The notes: a model not told the origin generated them from the letters alone. Counted from the first letter of the stretch, positions 33,784 through 42,890 are shown. The stretch: DNA of 64,000 nucleotides from Ga0077530 sp035565975 (GCA_035565975.1 DATMRT010000074.1:40751-104750); one strand, 5' to 3'. A program made the numbers and translations.

Positions 33784-35298
33784 ATGCTCATGTCCAAGCG
33801 CGTCCTCGTCGTCGATGACGACCCCGCCCAGCGCCGCATCCTGGAAGAGATGATCAAGCGGTTGGGCTACGACGCCCGCACCGCCCAGGGCGGCGAACAC
33901 GCCCTCCAGATTCTCGAAGGCCCGGAAGGCCCCTCGATCTCCATCGTGCTTCTCGATCTCGTCATGCCCGGCACGGACGGTATGGCCGTGCTCGAACGCC
34001 TCGGCTCGAAGCCCGGCACGCCGCCGATCATCGTGCAGACGGCCAACGGCTCGATCGATGCCGCCATCGGCGCGATGCGCGCGGGCGCCGCCGATTTCGT
34101 CGTCAAGCCGGCAAGCCAGGAGCGCCTCGACGTCTCGATCAAGAGCGCGCTCAAGATTGAAGCGTTGCAGGGCGAGATCACGCGCATCAAGAAGAAGGTC
34201 GAAGGCACGCTGACCTTCAATGATCTCGTCATGCGCGGCGAGGTCATGAACAAGGTCGTCGCTCTCGGCCGCCGTGCTGCAGCCTCGAACATCCCGGTCC
34301 TGATCGAAGGCGAGTCCGGCGTCGGCAAGGAGTTGATCGCACGCGCCATCCAGGGCGAAAGCGAGCGTGCCGGCCGCCCCTTCATCACCGTCAACTGCGG
34401 CGCCATCCCCGAGAACCTCGTCGAGAGCATTCTTTTCGGTCACGAGAAGGGCTCGTTCACCGGCGCCGTCGACAAGCGCATCGGCAAGTTCCAGGAGGCC
34501 GATGGCGGCACGCTCTTCCTTGACGAGGTCGGCGAGCTTCCGCTCGACGCCCAGGTCAAGCTGCTGCGCGCGTTGCAGGAAGGCGAGATCGACCCCGTCG
34601 GCTCGAAGAAGAGCGTCAAAGTGAACTTCCGCCTGATCTCGGCGACGAACCGCGACATGATCCAGCTTGTCAAAGAGGGCAAGTTCCGCGAGGATCTGTA
34701 CTACCGGCTGAACGTGTTCCCGATCGTCGTGCCGCCGTTGCGCGAGCGCATCGGCGACGTGCCGGAGCTCGCCCGCTATTTCCTCGCGCGCTTTGCCGCC
34801 GAGGAGGGCAAGCGCATCACGGCCATCAGCAGCGATGCCATGAACATGCTTGTGAGCTACGCCTGGCCGGGCAATGTCCGCCAGCTCGAGAACGCCGTCT
34901 TCCGCGCGGTGGTGCTCGCCGACAAGGCCGAGCTGACGGTCGACGAGTTCCCGCAGATCGCGGCGCACGTCGAAGGCTTCCGGGCGGAGATGCCGGAGGA
35001 GCCCGAGTATGTCGATCCGCATCCGGCCTACACGGGTCCGGCCCTGCTCGGCGCCGAGGACAGCATCCCGCGCACGATCGAGGTCTCCCGCGAACCAGGG
35101 AAGAACGCACTTGGCATTCCGGCGATCGACGACAGCGGCGAAATCCGCTCGCTCGAAGCCATGGAGGCCGACATGATCCGCCTTGCGCTCGGCCGCTATC
35201 GTGGCCACATGACTGAGGTGGCGAAGCGCCTCAACATCGGTCGCTCGACGCTCTATCGGAAAATGCGCGACTACGGACTCGAAGGACGGTTGAACTAA
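33784..35298 (+). CDS. sigma-54-dependent NtrC-family response regulator
   Basis: The product has about 504 residues. The receiver domain (LVVDDDPAQRR, phosphoacceptor Asp in LLDLVMPGTDG, Lys in VVKPAS) is followed by an AAA+ domain with Walker A GESGVGKE, the sigma-54 contact loop as GSFTGA (family GAFTGA, Ser for Ala) and Walker B GGTLFLDEVGELP, then a Fis-type HTH (YRGHMTEVAKRLNIGRSTLYRKM). It activates sigma-54 promoters after phosphorylation. No sensor kinase is adjacent, so it is an orphan. Start codons GTG 33778, ATG 33784 and ATG 33790 are all possible; none has a clear RBS. Confidence 0.93.
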   Translation: MLMSKRVLVVDDDPAQRRILEEMIKRLGYDARTAQGGEHALQILEGPEGPSISIVLLDLVMPGTDGMAVLERLGSKPGTPPIIVQTANGSIDAAIGAMRAGAADFVVKPASQERLDVSIKSALKIEALQGEITRIKKKVEGTLTFNDLVMRGEVMNKVVALGRRAAASNIPVLIEGESGVGKELIARAIQGESERAGRPFITVNCGAIPENLVESILFGHEKGSFTGAVDKRIGKFQEADGGTLFLDEVGELPLDAQVKLLRALQEGEIDPVGSKKSVKVNFRLISATNRDMIQLVKEGKFREDLYYRLNVFPIVVPPLRERIGDVPELARYFLARFAAEEGKRITAISSDAMNMLVSYAWPGNVRQLENAVFRAVVLADKAELTVDEFPQIAAHVEGFRAEMPEEPEYVDPHPAYTGPALLGAEDSIPRTIEVSREPGKNALGIPAIDDSGEIRSLEAMEADMIRLALGRYRGHMTEVAKRLNIGRSTLYRKMRDYGLEGRLN

Positions 35299-35346
35299 AC
35301 AAAACGCGCGAACTCACCCTCGAGTTGCATGGTGATCGGAGTTTGC

Positions 35347-35375
35347 ACGGCCAGGCCTATGTGCCTGGCCGTTTC
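35347..35375 (+). terminator. rho-independent terminator after the response regulator
   Basis: ACGGCCAGGC, loop CTATGT, GCCTGGCCGT, then TTC. The stem is a perfect 10-bp match, 49 bases after the regulator stop. Confidence 0.75.
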
Positions 35376-35467
35376 ATGTTCACGCAGCCGGCAAAATCAT
35401 GCCGCCTTGTGTTCGCCATCCGGACCGTTAAGGTTCCGGCCCGTGTACTCAATTTGGGGAGCAGCCT

Positions 35468-35764
35468 ATGGCCAAGGGATACTGGATTGCCCATGTGAAG
35501 GTGAAAAATCCGGACCGCTATAAGGATTACGTCGCGGCGAATGCGCGTGCGTTCACGAAGTACAACGCAAAGTTCATCGTCCGCGGCGGAAAGTTCGAGC
35601 AACGCGCAGGCGCCGAAATCGGCGAGCGTCACGTCGTTATCGAATTCGAGAGCTACGAAGTCGCGCGTGCTTGTTATGACAGTCCCGAGTACAAGGCTGC
35701 TGCCGCCATTCGCGACGAGGCGTCGGATGCGAGCGTGATCATCATCGAGGGCTACGACGGTTAG
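35468..35764 (+). CDS. DUF1330 family protein
   Basis: The product has 98 residues: MAKGYWIAHVKVKNPDRYKDYVA, then GGKFEQRAGAEIGERHVVIEF and YDSPEYKAAAAIRDEASD, the whole DUF1330 domain (a dimeric alpha/beta-barrel fold like ABM monooxygenases). The biochemical role is unknown. GGGGAG precedes the ATG. It is followed after 57 bases, including a small palindrome, by pssA; possibly cotranscribed. Confidence 0.92.
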   Translation: MAKGYWIAHVKVKNPDRYKDYVAANARAFTKYNAKFIVRGGKFEQRAGAEIGERHVVIEFESYEVARACYDSPEYKAAAAIRDEASDASVIIIEGYDG

Positions 35765-35781
35765 CCTACGGCGTATGATCG

Positions 35782-35804
35782 CCCTCCCCGGAATCGGGGA
35801 AGGG
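35782..35804. repeat. short CCCTCCCCG palindrome before pssA
   Basis: CCCTCCCCG, GAAT, CGGGGAAGGG with one bulged base. It resembles the short intergenic palindromes at 10169 and 62816. It lies just ahead of the pssA ribosome-binding site. Confidence 0.5.
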
Positions 35805-35821
35805 AGAAAAGGAGCAGACTG

Positions 35822-36754
35822 TTGATCGAGGACGACGAGCCTTATCGGGATTCGGATCGCGAGCTGGGCGCACGCAGGCGACGGCGCCTGCTCTTTCGCC
35901 AGCGCAAGATTCCTGTACGCATGCTCGTGCCGAACTTCTTCACGCTGCTGAGCCTGTGCGCCGGCGTGACGGCGATCCGTATGGCGATCGAGCATCGCTT
36001 CGAGCTGGCCATCGGCCTCATTGTCGTTGCCGCCATCCTCGACGGCGTCGACGGTCGTCTCGCGCGCGCACTCAAGGCGCAGTCGCGTTTCGGCGCCGAA
36101 CTCGACAGCCTCGCCGATTTCATCAATTTCGGCGTCGCCCCCGCGATCGTGCTGTTCACGTGGGGACTATCCGGCCTCAGGGGCTTCGGCTGGATCTCCG
36201 TTCTCATATTCGCATGCGCCATGGGTCTCAGGCTCGCACGCTTCAACTCGATGCTCGAGATCGACAAGCCGAAGTGGCAGTCGAACTACTTCACCGGAAT
36301 GCCGGCACCGGCGGGCGCGGTCACCGTGCTGCTCCCATTCTATCTCAACGGCCTCGGCCTGATGGATGTCCGCGACTTCCCATTGCTGATCGCGCTCTAC
36401 ACACTCGCCATGGCGTTCCTGCTCGTCTCGACGATTCCGACATTCTCCGGAAAGCTCATGGGCGAGCGTGTCCGCGGCGAGCTCATCCTGCCGATCATGA
36501 CGGGCGTGGCGGCACTCGTCGGCCTGCTCGTGACCTATCCGTATGGCACGCTCACCGTGCTGACGCTCGCCTATCTCGCGATGATCCCGCTCAGCTATCG
36601 CCGTTTCCAGCAGCTCCAAAAGGATTGGGACCGCCTTCATCCCGCGCCCGCCGAAACACTGAAGGATACGCCGGCTCCGGGCGGCACTGCGCCGCGGGTC
36701 GCAGCCAACGATCCAGGCATCGAGGGCGATGCGAAGCGGGACACGTCCTCGTAG
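35822..36754 (+). CDS. pssA: CDP-diacylglycerol-serine O-phosphatidyltransferase
   Basis: The product has 310 residues. The start is TTG at 35822, chosen because AAAGGAG sits 7 bases before it. After a basic N-terminus come six to eight membrane helices and the CDP-alcohol phosphotransferase signature with Asp/Gly/Ala-Arg/Gly/Asp-Asp (DGVDGRLARALKAQSRFGAE, then LDSLAD). It makes phosphatidylserine, precursor of phosphatidylethanolamine, in the inner membrane. The psd gene that commonly sits beside it in this order is not adjacent. Its end is 3 bases from the convergent ManC-type gene. Confidence 0.95.
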   Translation: MIEDDEPYRDSDRELGARRRRRLLFRQRKIPVRMLVPNFFTLLSLCAGVTAIRMAIEHRFELAIGLIVVAAILDGVDGRLARALKAQSRFGAELDSLADFINFGVAPAIVLFTWGLSGLRGFGWISVLIFACAMGLRLARFNSMLEIDKPKWQSNYFTGMPAPAGAVTVLLPFYLNGLGLMDVRDFPLLIALYTLAMAFLLVSTIPTFSGKLMGERVRGELILPIMTGVAALVGLLVTYPYGTLTVLTLAYLAMIPLSYRRFQQLQKDWDRLHPAPAETLKDTPAPGGTAPRVAANDPGIEGDAKRDTSS

Positions 36755-36757
36755 TCT

Positions 36758-38200
36758 TCATCGCGTCTCATCGGCCGAGCGGTGGTAGATGTCGTCCGTC
36801 CGCTCGATATCGTCCTCGCCGAGATAGCTGCCGATCTGCACTTCGATGATCTCGACGGGAACCTTGCCCGGGTTTTCGAGCCGGTGCCACTGCGTCGCGA
36901 TGATGTAGGCGCTCTCGTTCTCGCGCACGAGCTGCTCGTTCTCGCCGATCACGACCTTGGCCGTGCCGTGAACCACCACCCAATGCTCCGAGCGGTGGTG
37001 ATGGCGCTGCATGGAGAGCTTGGCACCCGGCTTCACGTGTAGCAGCTTGACCTGAAAGCGCGGGCCGATGCTCAGCGTCTCGAAGAAACCCCACGGCCGG
37101 TAGTTGCGCACGTGCTGCTCGTGCTCCCGGCGCCCCTCGCTCCTGAGCCGTGCGACGATCTTGGATACGTCCTGGGCCCGGGCTTTGTCGGCGACGAGCA
37201 GTGCGTCGGGCGTATCGACGATGACGAGATCCTTGACGCCGATCGCGGCGACGAGCGAGCGCTCGCTGTGCACGTAGAGGCCGGTCGCGTCCTCCATGAT
37301 CGCGGTGCCGCGGGCATAGTTGCCGGCGGCATCGTGCTCGGCGATCTCCCAGAGCGACGACCATGAGCCGACGTCGTTCCAGCCGACGTCGATCGGCAGC
37401 ACCGCGGCCTTCTGAGTGCGCTCCATCACCGCATAGTCGATCGAGATCGCCGGCGCGCTCGCAAAGGCATTGCCGTCGAGGCGGAGGAAGCCGAGATCCT
37501 CGCGCGCGTTGGCGAGAGCGCCCTTTGCCGCCTCCAGGATTTCAGGCGCGAGGCGCTGCATCTCGTCGAGGAAGGTGCGCGCGTGCAGGACAAAGATGCC
37601 GCTGTTCCAGAGATACGTGCCGGCGGCGAGGTACTCCTCGGCCGTCGCCTGGTCCGGCTTTTCGACAAAGGCATCGACGGCGCGCGCGCCGCCGCCTTCC
37701 ATAATCGGTTCGCCGCACCGGATGTAGCCATAGCCCGTGTGCGCCGACGAGGGCTTGATACCGAAAAGAACGAGGCGGCCGGCCGCCGCTACCTGCCCGG
37801 CCCGTCGCACGGCATCGGCGAATGCCTGGCCGTCTTCGATCACGTGGTCGGAGGGCATGATCACAAGGATGCCTTCCGCATCGCGCGCGGCGACGGCGAG
37901 GGCAGCGACGGCAATGGCCGGCGCGGTATTGCGGGCGACCGGCTCGAGATAAACGGCTTCGGGCGTGATGCCGGCACGCTCGAGCTCCTCACGCACGAGG
38001 AAGCGATGGTCGTTGTTGCAGAGCACGATGGGTGGCGCAAAGCCGTCCGACGGCGGCAGGCGGCGCACTGTCGCTCCGAGAAAGCTCGGGTCGCTATCAT
38101 CGAAGAAGCGGATGAACTGCTTCGGATACATGGCGCGCGAGAGCGGCCACAGGCGCGTGCCGGAGCCGCCGGAGAGAATGACCGGATAAAGCGTCGCCAC
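36758..38200 (-). CDS. mannose-1-phosphate guanylyltransferase / mannose-6-phosphate isomerase
   Basis: The product has 480 residues, bifunctional type II length. The start is GTG at 38200 with GGAGGG upstream. The N-terminal nucleotidyltransferase has LSGGSGTRLWPLSRAMYPKQF and the C-terminal cupin isomerase has the metal motif SMQRHHHRSEHWVVV. It converts fructose-6-P to mannose-6-P and mannose-1-P with GTP to GDP-mannose (ManC/AlgA/XanB type), for polysaccharide or LPS synthesis. No other polysaccharide gene is next to it, so the product pathway is not shown. Confidence 0.95.
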   Translation of the reverse strand: MATLYPVILSGGSGTRLWPLSRAMYPKQFIRFFDDSDPSFLGATVRRLPPSDGFAPPIVLCNNDHRFLVREELERAGITPEAVYLEPVARNTAPAIAVAALAVAARDAEGILVIMPSDHVIEDGQAFADAVRRAGQVAAAGRLVLFGIKPSSAHTGYGYIRCGEPIMEGGGARAVDAFVEKPDQATAEEYLAAGTYLWNSGIFVLHARTFLDEMQRLAPEILEAAKGALANAREDLGFLRLDGNAFASAPAISIDYAVMERTQKAAVLPIDVGWNDVGSWSSLWEIAEHDAAGNYARGTAIMEDATGLYVHSERSLVAAIGVKDLVIVDTPDALLVADKARAQDVSKIVARLRSEGRREHEQHVRNYRPWGFFETLSIGPRFQVKLLHVKPGAKLSMQRHHHRSEHWVVVHGTAKVVIGENEQLVRENESAYIIATQWHRLENPGKVPVEIIEVQIGSYLGEDDIERTDDIYHRSADETR

Positions 38201-38267
38201 GACAATGCCCTCCAGAAAACCGCCCGCAGCGGAGCAACGTACTCAACTATGTCGTCAAAATGTATCA

Positions 38268-38294
38268 GCAAAAAGGGCGCGTGACCGCGCCCTT
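38268..38294 (-). terminator. rho-independent terminator of aspC
   Basis: On the minus strand: AAGGGCGCG, loop GTCA, CGCGCCCTT, then TTTG. It lies 33 bases after the aspC stop, before the ManC-type gene. Confidence 0.85.
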
Positions 38295-38326
38295 CCGACC
38301 TTCGGAAAATCGAGACCCCGCGCCGC

Positions 38327-39529
38327 CTACCTGAGGCTTGCACAGAAGCGCTGGACGCGCGAGCACGCATCCTCGAGCACATCGAGCGAGCTCGCGTAGG
38401 AAATACGGAAGAACGGGCTCAGCGCGAACGCTGCGCCGTGGACCGTCGCGGCCCCGGTGTCCTCGAGCAGGGCCGTGACGAAATCCTCGTCGTTGTTGAT
38501 TTTCTTGCCGCCCGGCGTGGTCTTACCGATCGCCCCCGCGCAGCTCGGATAAACGTAGAAGGCACCTTGCGGCGTCGCGCACTTGATGCCTTTGGCCTGG
38601 TTCAGCATCGACACGACGAGATCGCGGCGCTCGCGGAAGGCCTCGTTGTTCTTCGGAATGAAGTCCTGGGGACCGTTCAAGGCTTCGATGCCTGCCCACT
38701 GCGTGATGGAGGACGGGTTCGAGGTCGACTGCGACTGCAGCTTACGCATGGCATCGATCAACGGCTTCGGGCCGCCGGCATAGCCGAGTCGCCACCCGGT
38801 CATGCAGTACGCCTTCGAGAAGCCGTTGACGGTCAACGTGCGCTCGTAGAGCCCCGGCTCAACCTGAGCGATCGTGTAGAATTTCAGATCGTCGAAGATC
38901 AGGTGCTCGTACATGTCGTCGGTCAGCACCCATACGTGCGGATGCCGCATGAGGACATCCGTCAGTGCCTTCAGCTCTTCGCGCGTGTAGGCCGCGCCGG
39001 TCGGATTGCACGGCGCGTTGAACATGAACCACTTGGTCTTGGGCGTGATGGCCTTTTCGAGCGCCTCGGGCTGCAGCTTGAAGCCGTTCTCGAGCGTGCA
39101 GTGCGCCTCGACCGGCTTGCCGCCGCCGAGGAGAACGATATCGGCATAGGACACCCAATAGGGCGCCGGCATGACGACCTCGTCGCCGGGATTGAGCGTC
39201 GCGAGCAGCGCGTTGTAGAGCACCTGTTTGCCGCCGGTGCCGACCGAGATCTGATTTCGGTTGTACTCGAGACCGTTCTCGCGCTTGAACTTGCCGCAGA
39301 TCGCCTCTTTGAGCTCCGGGATGCCGTCGATGTCCGTGTACCGCGTCTTGTTCTCGCGGAGCGCCCGGATAGCAGCTTCCTTGATGTTCTCCGGCGTATT
39401 GAAATCCGGCTCGCCCTGGCTCAGGACGATAATGTCGCGCCCCTCGGCGGCCAGCGCGCGCGCTTTGGCCGAGATCCCCATGGTCTGGGAGAGCTGGATC
39501 CGGTTCAAGCTGTCGGCAAAAAAGCCCAT
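38327..39529 (-). CDS. aspC: aspartate aminotransferase (class I, Ib subgroup)
   Basis: The product has 400 residues, a fold I PLP enzyme. LSQGEPDFNTPENIKEAA at the N-terminus, NAPCNPTGAAYTREEL, and PLP Lys in VNGFSKAYCMTGWRLGYAGG fit the subgroup Ib aspartate/prephenate aminotransferases common in alphaproteobacteria. Reaction: Asp plus 2-oxoglutarate to oxaloacetate plus Glu; aromatic or prephenate activity is also possible. It is divergent from the FYDLN gene and has its own terminator at 38268. Confidence 0.95.
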   Translation of the reverse strand: MGFFADSLNRIQLSQTMGISAKARALAAEGRDIIVLSQGEPDFNTPENIKEAAIRALRENKTRYTDIDGIPELKEAICGKFKRENGLEYNRNQISVGTGGKQVLYNALLATLNPGDEVVMPAPYWVSYADIVLLGGGKPVEAHCTLENGFKLQPEALEKAITPKTKWFMFNAPCNPTGAAYTREELKALTDVLMRHPHVWVLTDDMYEHLIFDDLKFYTIAQVEPGLYERTLTVNGFSKAYCMTGWRLGYAGGPKPLIDAMRKLQSQSTSNPSSITQWAGIEALNGPQDFIPKNNEAFRERRDLVVSMLNQAKGIKCATPQGAFYVYPSCAGAIGKTTPGGKKINNDEDFVTALLEDTGAATVHGAAFALSPFFRISYASSLDVLEDACSRVQRFCASLR

Positions 39530-39774
39530 GGCTGGGGGTCTCTCACTATGTTTCGGAACCCTGTTTCGGGAGGACGGCCGCGTGCCGGGTCCCGCAAGGC
39601 GGCGCGGACACTAGGCGCCGCGGTCCGGCGGCGCAAGCGGCGATTGGCCCAAATCGCGGAAAAAAGGCACACCGGAAAGCCTCGCGAATTGCTTTTGACA
39701 CCGGCCGGTACCCATGGCAATGAGCAGCCCGAAAAAACCCCACATGTTCCGCCCCCGAGGCGTGAGGCCCAGCC

Positions 39775-40167
39775 ATGTCGATGAAAGCCGAACGTGGCAC
39801 CAAACGGACGTGCCAAAGCGCAGCCTGCGGTGCCAGATTTTACGATCTGAATCGTGACCCGATCGTGTGCCCGATCTGCGGCACGATCTACGAGATGATG
39901 ACGACGACCGCGGTCGGCGCTGTCGCTCCGGCGGCGGCCGAGAAGCCGCGCCGTCCCGCCGCGGCCAAGAAGCCCGAACTCGAAGGGGCGACACCCGGCG
40001 ATGCGCCCGACATCGAGGCCGACGACGCGCTGGTCGATATCGACGCCGATGACGAGGCGATCAGCGACGATGATGACGAGACCTTCCTCGAGTCCGAGGA
40101 AGAGGACGGCGGCGATGTGAGCGGCATCATCGGCGGTCCCGTGCCGGAGGGCGACGAGGAGCCCTGA
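39775..40167 (+). CDS. TIGR02300 family (FYDLN acid) protein
   Basis: The product has 130 residues. The N-terminal 45 residues hold a zinc-ribbon-like Cys pattern (CQSAAC, CPIC) and the signature RFYDLNRDPIVCPICG. The rest is an Ala/Pro linker and a very acidic tail (DADDEAISDDDDETFLESEEEDGG). This family is confined mostly to alphaproteobacteria and has no known function. GAGG lies upstream of the start at 39775; an alternative Met follows two codons later. The deacylase-like gene follows on the same strand. Confidence 0.93.
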   Translation: MSMKAERGTKRTCQSAACGARFYDLNRDPIVCPICGTIYEMMTTTAVGAVAPAAAEKPRRPAAAKKPELEGATPGDAPDIEADDALVDIDADDEAISDDDDETFLESEEEDGGDVSGIIGGPVPEGDEEP

Positions 40168-40205
40168 GGCGGCGGCGACCGCGAGGGTCCGGCAGCGCGG
40201 CGCCC

Positions 40206-41309
40206 ATGGCAACAGGGCGCGCAACTGGAGCTGAAGCGGCCGTGACAACGCGCGCGCCCTTCGAGATCGGCGGCCAGCAGGTGCCGGCGGGCACGCGAGC
40301 GCTCGTCGATCTTCCGGTTTCCAAGCTCTCTAACCACACGCCCGTGACCTTGCCGGTGCACGTGTTGCATGGCCGCGAGGGTGGCCAGACCATGTTCGTC
40401 TCGGCCGCCGTCCATGGCGACGAGCTGAACGGGGTCGAGATCATCCGGCGCGTGCTGCGCTTCGTCGATCCTGCGAGCTTGCGCGGCACGCTGCTCTGCG
40501 TGCCGGTCGTGAACGCTTACGGTTTTATTGGCCGCTCGCGCTATCTTCCCGACCGGCGCGACCTCAACCGCTCGTTTCCCGGCTCGCCGAATGGGTCGCT
40601 CGCCGCGCGCCTTGCGAACATCCTGCTTGCCGAGGTGATCCGCCGTTCGCACTTCGGCGTCGATCTTCACACGGCCGCGGTCCATCGCGTGAACCTGCCG
40701 CAAATCCGCGCCGACTTCGCCGAGCGGCCCGGCTGCCGCGCACTCGCCGATGTTTTTGGTGTCCAGGTCGTGCTGGCATCGCCCGAGCGCGACGGCTCGC
40801 TGCGTGCGGCGGCAACGCAGGCCGGCGTCGACGTGCTCGTCTACGAGGGCGGCGAGGGCCTGCGCTTCGACGAGTTCGCGATCAAAGCGGGCGTCGAAGG
40901 CATCGGCCGCATCATGGCGGCGCGCGGACTGATCGAGCTTCCCGGCGGCGAGCTCGAGCCCTCACCGGGCGAATTGCGACGCGGACCTGTGTTCGCCAAT
41001 GCCTCCAAGTGGGTGCGGGCGCCGGATGGGGGCGTATTCCGCGGGGCGCGGCGCATCGGCCAGGCCGTCAGTGAGGGCGATCTGCTCGGCTGCGTCGCCA
41101 ATCCCTATGACGACACCGAGATGGAAGTGCGCTCGCCCGTTCGCGGTATCGTCATCGGCGCGACGACACTCCCCATCGTCAATATGGGCGACGCGCTCTT
41201 CCATATTGCCTGGGCCCGCGAGCACCAGCGCCAGAGCCAGAAACAGCGCGCGCCTCGCCCGGCCGATGTCACCGCCGAGCCGGTCATGGACGAGGACGAG
41301 ATCATCTGA
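40206..41309 (+). CDS. succinylglutamate desuccinylase/aspartoacylase family protein
   Basis: The product has 367 residues, an M14-like zinc hydrolase. Zinc ligands are in SAAVHGDELNGVEI (HxxE) and FGVDLHTAAV, with DLNRSFPGSP binding the substrate carboxylate. The C-terminal part has VRSP-type biotinyl-like strands (MEVRSPVRGIVIGATTLPIV). The family removes acyl groups from acylamino acids, but the substrate is unclear. The start is ATG 40206; a GTG at 40242 with GGAGCTGAA upstream is a plausible alternative. It is 38 bases after the FYDLN gene, likely the same operon. Confidence 0.9.
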   Translation: MATGRATGAEAAVTTRAPFEIGGQQVPAGTRALVDLPVSKLSNHTPVTLPVHVLHGREGGQTMFVSAAVHGDELNGVEIIRRVLRFVDPASLRGTLLCVPVVNAYGFIGRSRYLPDRRDLNRSFPGSPNGSLAARLANILLAEVIRRSHFGVDLHTAAVHRVNLPQIRADFAERPGCRALADVFGVQVVLASPERDGSLRAAATQAGVDVLVYEGGEGLRFDEFAIKAGVEGIGRIMAARGLIELPGGELEPSPGELRRGPVFANASKWVRAPDGGVFRGARRIGQAVSEGDLLGCVANPYDDTEMEVRSPVRGIVIGATTLPIVNMGDALFHIAWAREHQRQSQKQRAPRPADVTAEPVMDEDEII

Positions 41310-41508
41310 CCCGCGTCGCGGGCGACGGACAGGCGGCACGGCCTGTGGCCGGCGCGTCTCAGTGCCGTTGATCTTCGGCAACTGATCCCCAGTATCCTGT
41401 GGCCGACCGATTGCCGAGTGTTAAATTCCGGGCCGATAGTCCGCCAGCGCCCGCTCGTGTTCCGAGTCGCGGGATACTCAGGACAAGTTGAGCAGTTGGG
41501 AGATGGCT

Positions 41509-42261
41509 ATGTTCCTCAAGTCATTGGCAGTTGGTGCGTGCCTTGCGCTGGCAGCCTGCTCGTCGACGGATATGGGCGATAACGCGTTTATGACCAGCGC
41601 GACAGGCGCGGATGGCGCACCGCAGAAGAAGACTGCCCAGCTCCCGCGGTGCGAGCAGCCGCTCGGCACCGTCGCGTTGGTCGACAAGGAGATTCCCGCC
41701 CTCGAAGGCACGGGCCTCACGGCACCTTCGTCTGTCCTGCGCCTCATGATCGCGCAATCGAACTGCTTCCAGATCGTCGACCGCGGCGAGGCGCTCGAGA
41801 AGATCATGGAGGAGCGGCACGTCTCGAAAAAGGGCAAGCGCCCACAGCTTGCGCGCGCTGACTACTTCCTGACACCCGACGTGATCTCCAAGAACGAGAA
41901 TGCCGGCGGCGTCGATGGCGGCATGGGCCGTCTGCTTCCGGGCTACGCAGGCACGATCGCGGGCTCGATATCGGTCAAGGTGCAGGAGGCGCAGGTTGCC
42001 ATCTATCTGACGAGTGGCAAGTCGGGCGTCCAGGTCGCGGCGGCGACAGGCAAAGCTTCGACGGCCGATGCGGGCTTCGACTTCTCGCGGGCAAGCTGGG
42101 GTGGCGCCGGCGGCGGCGGCGCTTATGCGAACACTGAGATCGGCAAGACCATCTCGGCGGCCTTCTTCGATGCCTACGTCAATCTCGTGAACCAGGTGCG
42201 CGCAACCCCGCAGCAGGTAGCGAAGGCGCCGACGCCGGCAAAGAAGACGGCGAAGCAGTAG
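41509..42261 (+). CDS. CsgG-like lipoprotein
   Basis: The product has 250 residues. ATG 41509 has GGGAG 7 bases upstream. It begins with a lipoprotein signal (MFLKSLAVGACLALAACSS, lipobox LAAC). The mature part has a CsgG-type region (RLMIAQSNCFQIVDRGEALEKIMEERHVS, ARADYFLTPDVISKN, SVKVQEAQVAIYLTSGKSGVQV). CsgG proteins are outer-membrane assembly or secretion lipoproteins; homologues here are often orphan. No curli or holdfast genes are present. The C-terminal tail is Ala/Lys/Pro-rich. It converges with folA. Confidence 0.8.
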   Translation: MFLKSLAVGACLALAACSSTDMGDNAFMTSATGADGAPQKKTAQLPRCEQPLGTVALVDKEIPALEGTGLTAPSSVLRLMIAQSNCFQIVDRGEALEKIMEERHVSKKGKRPQLARADYFLTPDVISKNENAGGVDGGMGRLLPGYAGTIAGSISVKVQEAQVAIYLTSGKSGVQVAAATGKASTADAGFDFSRASWGGAGGGGAYANTEIGKTISAAFFDAYVNLVNQVRATPQQVAKAPTPAKKTAKQ

Positions 42262-42287
42262 CACGCACTACGATTTCTGAAAGCTGG

Positions 42288-42313
42288 ACGGGCCGCTCTC
42301 AGGCGGCCCGTTC
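42288..42313 (+). terminator. stem-loop after the CsgG-like gene
   Basis: ACGGGCCGC, loop TCTCAG, GCGGCCCGT, then TTCG. The right arm overlaps the last codons of the convergent folA. The T-run is short, so the terminator role is moderate. Confidence 0.45.
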
Positions 42314-42811
42314 GTATGTGTGCAAGGTCGCACGCGCTGTGTCACGCGGATCGGGCGAAACGGACGCTGCCGACACTTCGCGCCAGACGGCCGGATCGGG
42401 CTCCGGAAATACCGTATCGCCCTCAGGGCGCGCATGAATACGCGTGAGATAAATGCGATCCGCGCGCGCGAGCATCGCCGCGAATATCTCGGCGCCGCCG
42501 ATGACCATGATCTCATCGACGCCACGCCTGGCGGCACATCCTCGAGCGATCTGCAGCGCTTCCTCGATGCTGCCTGCGCATTCGACACCGGCGGCACGGA
42601 AATCGGCGTCGCGCGTGAGGACGATGTTGTCGCGGCCATCGAGCGGCTTGCCGATCGAGGCATAGGTCTTGCGGCCCATGATCACCGGCTTGCCCATGGT
42701 GAGGCGGCGGAAGATCTTCAAATCGGACGGCACGCGCCACGGAATGGCACCGTCGCGCCCGATCACCCCGTTCTCGGCGGCGGCCACGACGAAGGAGATG
42801 GTATAATCCAT
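42299..42811 (-). CDS. folA: dihydrofolate reductase
   Basis: The product has 170 residues. ATG 42811 (MDYTISFVVAAAENGVIG) is preferred over 42835, as AAAGG precedes it. Motifs: IGRDGAIPWRVPSDLKIFRRLT (substrate and NADPH), VIMGRKTYASIGKPLDGRDNIVLTR, and GGAEIFAAML. It reduces dihydrofolate to tetrahydrofolate with NADPH and is the trimethoprim target. thyA is not beside it in this window. Convergent with the CsgG-like gene and divergent from the amidotransferase-like gene. Confidence 0.97.
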   Translation of the reverse strand: MDYTISFVVAAAENGVIGRDGAIPWRVPSDLKIFRRLTMGKPVIMGRKTYASIGKPLDGRDNIVLTRDADFRAAGVECAGSIEEALQIARGCAARRGVDEIMVIGGAEIFAAMLARADRIYLTRIHARPEGDTVFPEPDPAVWREVSAASVSPDPRDTARATLHTYERAA

Positions 42812-42890
42812 GATCGCGCCTTTCCCGGGCAGCATCGCCCGGCCTTGATGCTATAGCCACGCCGCGGCCGCCGTGCGAGACCTTGAAGCC

